Shown here: in pieces, positions 62,059-64,000 of the stretch
How the letters are laid out: every line of letters begins with the position of its first letter
Position numbering within the stretch: the first letter of the stretch is position 1
Source: Phycisphaerales bacterium
GTDB lineage: Bacteria; Planctomycetota; Phycisphaerae; Phycisphaerales; UBA1924
Length of the DNA stretch: 64,000 nt
NCBI GenBank assembly: GCA_040221175.1
Contig: JAVJVK010000004.1
Location: forward strand, 790,268-854,267
Direction: 5' to 3'
The notes under the pieces: model-generated
Told to the model about the DNA's origin: nothing
The model's input: the letters and a program-made list of their open reading frames with translations, nothing else
The model's database searches: none
Position numbers and translations under genes: made by a program

Positions 62059-63292
62059 GCGGCCGGTGAGGATGCGGGAAGCGCACGCGCACGTGTTGGC
62101 GCACGGTCGAGCCATGGACATGGTGCAACTGGACGCCTGCGCCACCGCACAGGACATGCTCGACGCCATCGCCGATGCGGCCATCGGGCGCGACGTGGTG
62201 CTCGCGCACGGAGCTCGGCCTGAATCATGGGTCGAGCCGGGTTGGCCGACGCTCGATGAGCTCGACCACGCCAGCCCGGAAGCAAGCGTTGCGGCGTGGT
62301 GCTTCGACTACCACGCCATCATGGTGAATTCCAACGCGATGTCGACCATCGGCATCGATGTCAGTAGTCCGGATCCGCAGGGAGGCCAGATCGGGAGGAA
62401 GCCCGACGGAACCCTCTCGGGCGTGCTTTATGAGGCCGCTGCCGGCCTGGCGTGGAAGCAACTCGAACCGAAGGGCGTCGACCCAACGGCACTGCTCCGG
62501 GCCATCGAGCACCTCACGACGCATGGCTTCACCCATGTGCATGACTTGAAGTCCCAGCCCGACCTCGGCCCTGCGCTCGCGGGGCTGCAACGACCGCACG
62601 CCTTCGAACTCTCGCTGTACCCCCTGGTCCAGGACCTCCCCGAAGCCCTCAAGACTCGGCACGACTGGCAGTCCGACCAGATCCGCCTCGCGGGTGGCAA
62701 GATCTTCGTCGACGGCACGCTCAACAGCCGCACGGCATGGATGCTCCACCCCTTCGCCGATGGCCGGGCCGAACATCCGTCGGGCATGCAGCTCATGAGC
62801 GACAAGCAGATCGAGGACGCCATCCGGCTGTGCATGAGCGAGGGACTGCAACTGGCCGCCCACGCCATCGGCGATGCCGCCGTGCGGGCGGTGCTCGACG
62901 CCACCGAGCGGGCGCGGGCGCCGAGGGGCACCGTGCGCATCGAGCACGCCGAGGTGATCGACGAGGCCGACGTACCACGGTTCGCCGAGCTTGGCGTCAT
63001 CGCCAGCGTGCAGCCGTGCCACCTTCTGTATGACATCGAGGCATTGCGGCGGGCCTGCCCAGATCGGCTAGACCGCGTGCTGCCGCTGCGGGAGTTGATC
63101 GACAGCGGCCTGAAGCCCGGCCGCGACATCCTCTTCGGCAGCGATACGCCCATCGTGCGGCCCGACCCCGAAGACTCGATCCTCGCGGCGACCAATCGCG
63201 GGCGGGCGAATATGCGTCTTGAGGACGGCATCGCACCGGGGCAAGCGATCTCGCAGGCCGAGGCGTGGGCGTGCTTTGACGCGGATGCGTAG
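62051..63292 (+). CDS. Amidohydrolase, YtcJ/Amidohydro_3-like, compact form
   Basis: 413 residues. GTG 62051 is chosen because GAGGAGG lies 6-7 bases upstream and the gene overlaps the previous stop by 8 bases; GTG 62066 and ATG 62072 are alternatives. The first metal motif HAH lies at residues about 11-13 (REAHAHVLAHG), with GKIFVDGTLNSRTAWM, LAAHAIGDAAVRAVLDA, HAEVIDEADVPRF and FGSDTPIVRPDP downstream, as in Amidohydro_3 enzymes. The N-terminal beta-sandwich half present in YtcJ-like proteins (about 530-560 residues) is absent. Substrate unknown. Confidence 0.82.
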   Translation: MGERPVRMREAHAHVLAHGRAMDMVQLDACATAQDMLDAIADAAIGRDVVLAHGARPESWVEPGWPTLDELDHASPEASVAAWCFDYHAIMVNSNAMSTIGIDVSSPDPQGGQIGRKPDGTLSGVLYEAAAGLAWKQLEPKGVDPTALLRAIEHLTTHGFTHVHDLKSQPDLGPALAGLQRPHAFELSLYPLVQDLPEALKTRHDWQSDQIRLAGGKIFVDGTLNSRTAWMLHPFADGRAEHPSGMQLMSDKQIEDAIRLCMSEGLQLAAHAIGDAAVRAVLDATERARAPRGTVRIEHAEVIDEADVPRFAELGVIASVQPCHLLYDIEALRRACPDRLDRVLPLRELIDSGLKPGRDILFGSDTPIVRPDPEDSILAATNRGRANMRLEDGIAPGQAISQAEAWACFDADA

Positions 63293-63420
63293 AACCACGC
63301 ATTTTGCTAGGTGCTTTCCCGGAGCAAATCAGAATCGTTCCAAACTATTGCGTTCTATTTACACATAAGCGTGCCGCCCCAGACGTACGTCGGCTCGGCG
63401 CCTCAACCCTCGCTCTCTCG

Positions 63421-63451
63421 GGCGGGCTCAGACCTTCGGGTCGGGCCCGCC
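63421..63451 (+). terminator. Hairpin with UUCG tetraloop
   Basis: GGCGGGC (63421-63427) and GCCCGCC (63445-63451) enclose GACC-TTCG-GGTC (63431-63442) with short internal loops, followed by TTTCT. It lies 128 bases downstream of the amidohydrolase stop and just beyond the end of the opposing pseudogene. The bases between (63293-63420) contain an AT-rich stretch but no gene I can support. Confidence 0.6.
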
Positions 63452-63459
63452 TTTCTGGT

Positions 63460-63721
63460 TCACGGGCAGCCTGCAACGAGAGCACTCTGGGAGGCGAAGA
63501 AGTGGAAGACGGTCAACTCGCCGTCGTCGTCGAGGACGGCGGGGCAGTCATCAGCGCGTGCCGTCGTCGTAGACCTCCAGCGTCTGAACGCTCAGGCCGA
63601 AGCCGCCGCTGGCGCCGCCGTCCAGGCCAGACCAGGTGCAGACCTGCCCGGCCGCGACGCCGCCCATCGCTGCCAACGAAAGAGCGCCCAGGAACACTCG
63701 ACATTGATTCAGTGGCCGCAT
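63460..63721 (-). pseudogene. Frameshifted remnant of a secreted GC-type dockerin protein
   Basis: Read on the minus strand. From ATG 63721 one frame gives MRPLNQCRVFLGALSLAAMG, then GVAAGQVCTWSGLDGG and VQTLEVYDDGTR before a stop at 63551-63553: a signal peptide followed by a WSGLDGG-type beta-propeller beginning. A second frame, open from 63591, continues ADDCPAVLDDDGELTVFHFF and ASQSALVAGCP to a TGA at 63460. This is the C-terminal Cys-opened, Gly-Cys-Pro-closed dockerin module with only one repeat, and FDF altered to FHF. Joining the two needs one frameshift, and the long middle part usual in such proteins is missing. Either a decayed gene or a short intact one with a sequencing error. 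Confidence 0.68.
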
Positions 63722-63832
63722 TTCTCAGCCCTGCTTCTCCATGAGTACGGCGATCCACCGAGTTCTGTCGCGGAACCCGGCACATCCGCCCGTGAGCGGC
63801 TCGATCGGGCTCGGCGGTGGGAGTCGGTTTCC

Positions 63833-63838
63833 TAGACT
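63833..63838 (+). promoter_or_regulatory. -10-like TAGACT, leaderless geometry for uvrB
   Basis: TAGACT ends 6 bases before the uvrB ATG (63845), with ctgttg between and no ribosome site. Confidence 0.48.
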
Positions 63839-63844
63839 CTGTTG

Positions 63845-64000
63845 ATGCCCCCCCGCCCGTTCGAAATCGTCAGTAGCTTCAAGCCCATGGGCGACCAGCC
63901 CGCGGCGATCGAGGCGCTCACGAAGCGGCTGGAGTCCGGGGCCGACGCGGCCACGCTGCTTGGGGCCACCGGCACGGGCAAGACCTTCACGATGGCCAAC
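63845..64000 (+). CDS. uvrB: Excinuclease ABC subunit B, 3'-truncated by window edge
   Basis: The first 52 codons of UvrB, the DNA-damage-verifying helicase-like subunit of nucleotide excision repair. Visible: [20 protein letters not shown] and the Walker A region [15 protein letters not shown] at the window end. Family-typical N-terminus and spacing. No ribosome site; TAGACT sits 6 bases before the ATG. Confidence 0.95.
   Translation, partial: MPPRPFEIVSSFKPMGDQPAAIEALTKRLESGADAATLLGATGTGKTFTMAN

Noticed and set aside
63304-63744. Plus-strand open frame between the amidohydrolase and uvrB
   Set aside because: It becomes an arginine/proline-rich low-complexity translation, and the opposite strand holds the recognisable signal peptide and dockerin remnant.
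1-64000. tRNA, rRNA, insertion sequence, prophage or integrase signals
   Set aside because: No cloverleaf-like intergenic segment, transposase, integrase, long direct repeat or attachment-like duplication was found; most gaps are too short to hold one.

Overview
This window reads as chromosomal DNA of a planctomycete of the class Phycisphaerae, probably order Phycisphaerales. That rests on high GC by eye, several secreted proteins ending in a duplicated EF-hand/dockerin-like module closed by a terminal Gly-Cys, paired zinc-ribbon membrane proteins of the kind common in that order, small H1-like nucleoid proteins, and an outer-membrane-type barrel. The genus cannot be named from sequence alone. 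I found no rRNA, tRNA, CRISPR array, insertion sequence or prophage. Coding density is very high and most intergenic gaps are under 150 bases.

Layout. 1-6542: the 3' part of gyrA, a STAS protein overlapping its stop, a CPA2 antiporter, an AsmA-like protein and a TPR protein. 6631-18516: valS and a zinc-protease-like lipoprotein, then a broken division/cell-wall cluster. rsmH, a LysM protein, an FtsL-like protein and ftsI run leftward; sppA, ftsW and murG run rightward from the same intergenic point. 18567-27626: a GGDEF protein with a small partner, a manA/fabZ-like/H1-like group, a phosphotransferase, a class I glutamine amidotransferase-like hydrolase, a DUF4340-like protein and an MBL-fold hydrolase. 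27716-35192: a secreted trypsin-like protease, dxs and ispA, an ExbB/TolQ-like protein, an EVE-domain protein and a cysteine-rich membrane-anchored protein. 35515-40987: two tandem coiled-coil proteins (the second with a Wzz-like two-TM tail), an anti-sigma/ECF sigma pair and a pseudopilin. 41164-49064: a secreted cyclophilin, a barrel protein, an orphan OppF-type ATPase, an entericidin-like lipoprotein, a zinc-ribbon membrane protein, a secreted dockerin-type protein, pheA, rpsI and rplM. 49341-57887: a CPBP protease, ubiA, a secreted metalloprotease, a Ycf46-like AAA+ ATPase, a small lipoprotein and a fused ABC permease. 57892-64000: an M16-family protein without its zinc motif, a membrane-anchored protein, dapB, a second H1-like protein, a DUF2470-like protein, a compact amidohydrolase, a decayed dockerin-type gene and the start of uvrB.

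Two signals cut across the window. First, at least fourteen genes without a Shine-Dalgarno sequence carry a TAnnnT (or GATAAT) hexamer ending 5-8 bases before the start codon. This is the geometry expected of leaderless transcripts. Genes with a clear GGAG-type ribosome site mostly lack the hexamer there. Second, the GC-terminated dockerin-type module occurs four times: on a trypsin-like protease, a metzincin, a protein of unknown function and a frameshifted remnant. This suggests a shared export or surface-attachment route. Functional calls are from motifs read by eye; no database search was run.
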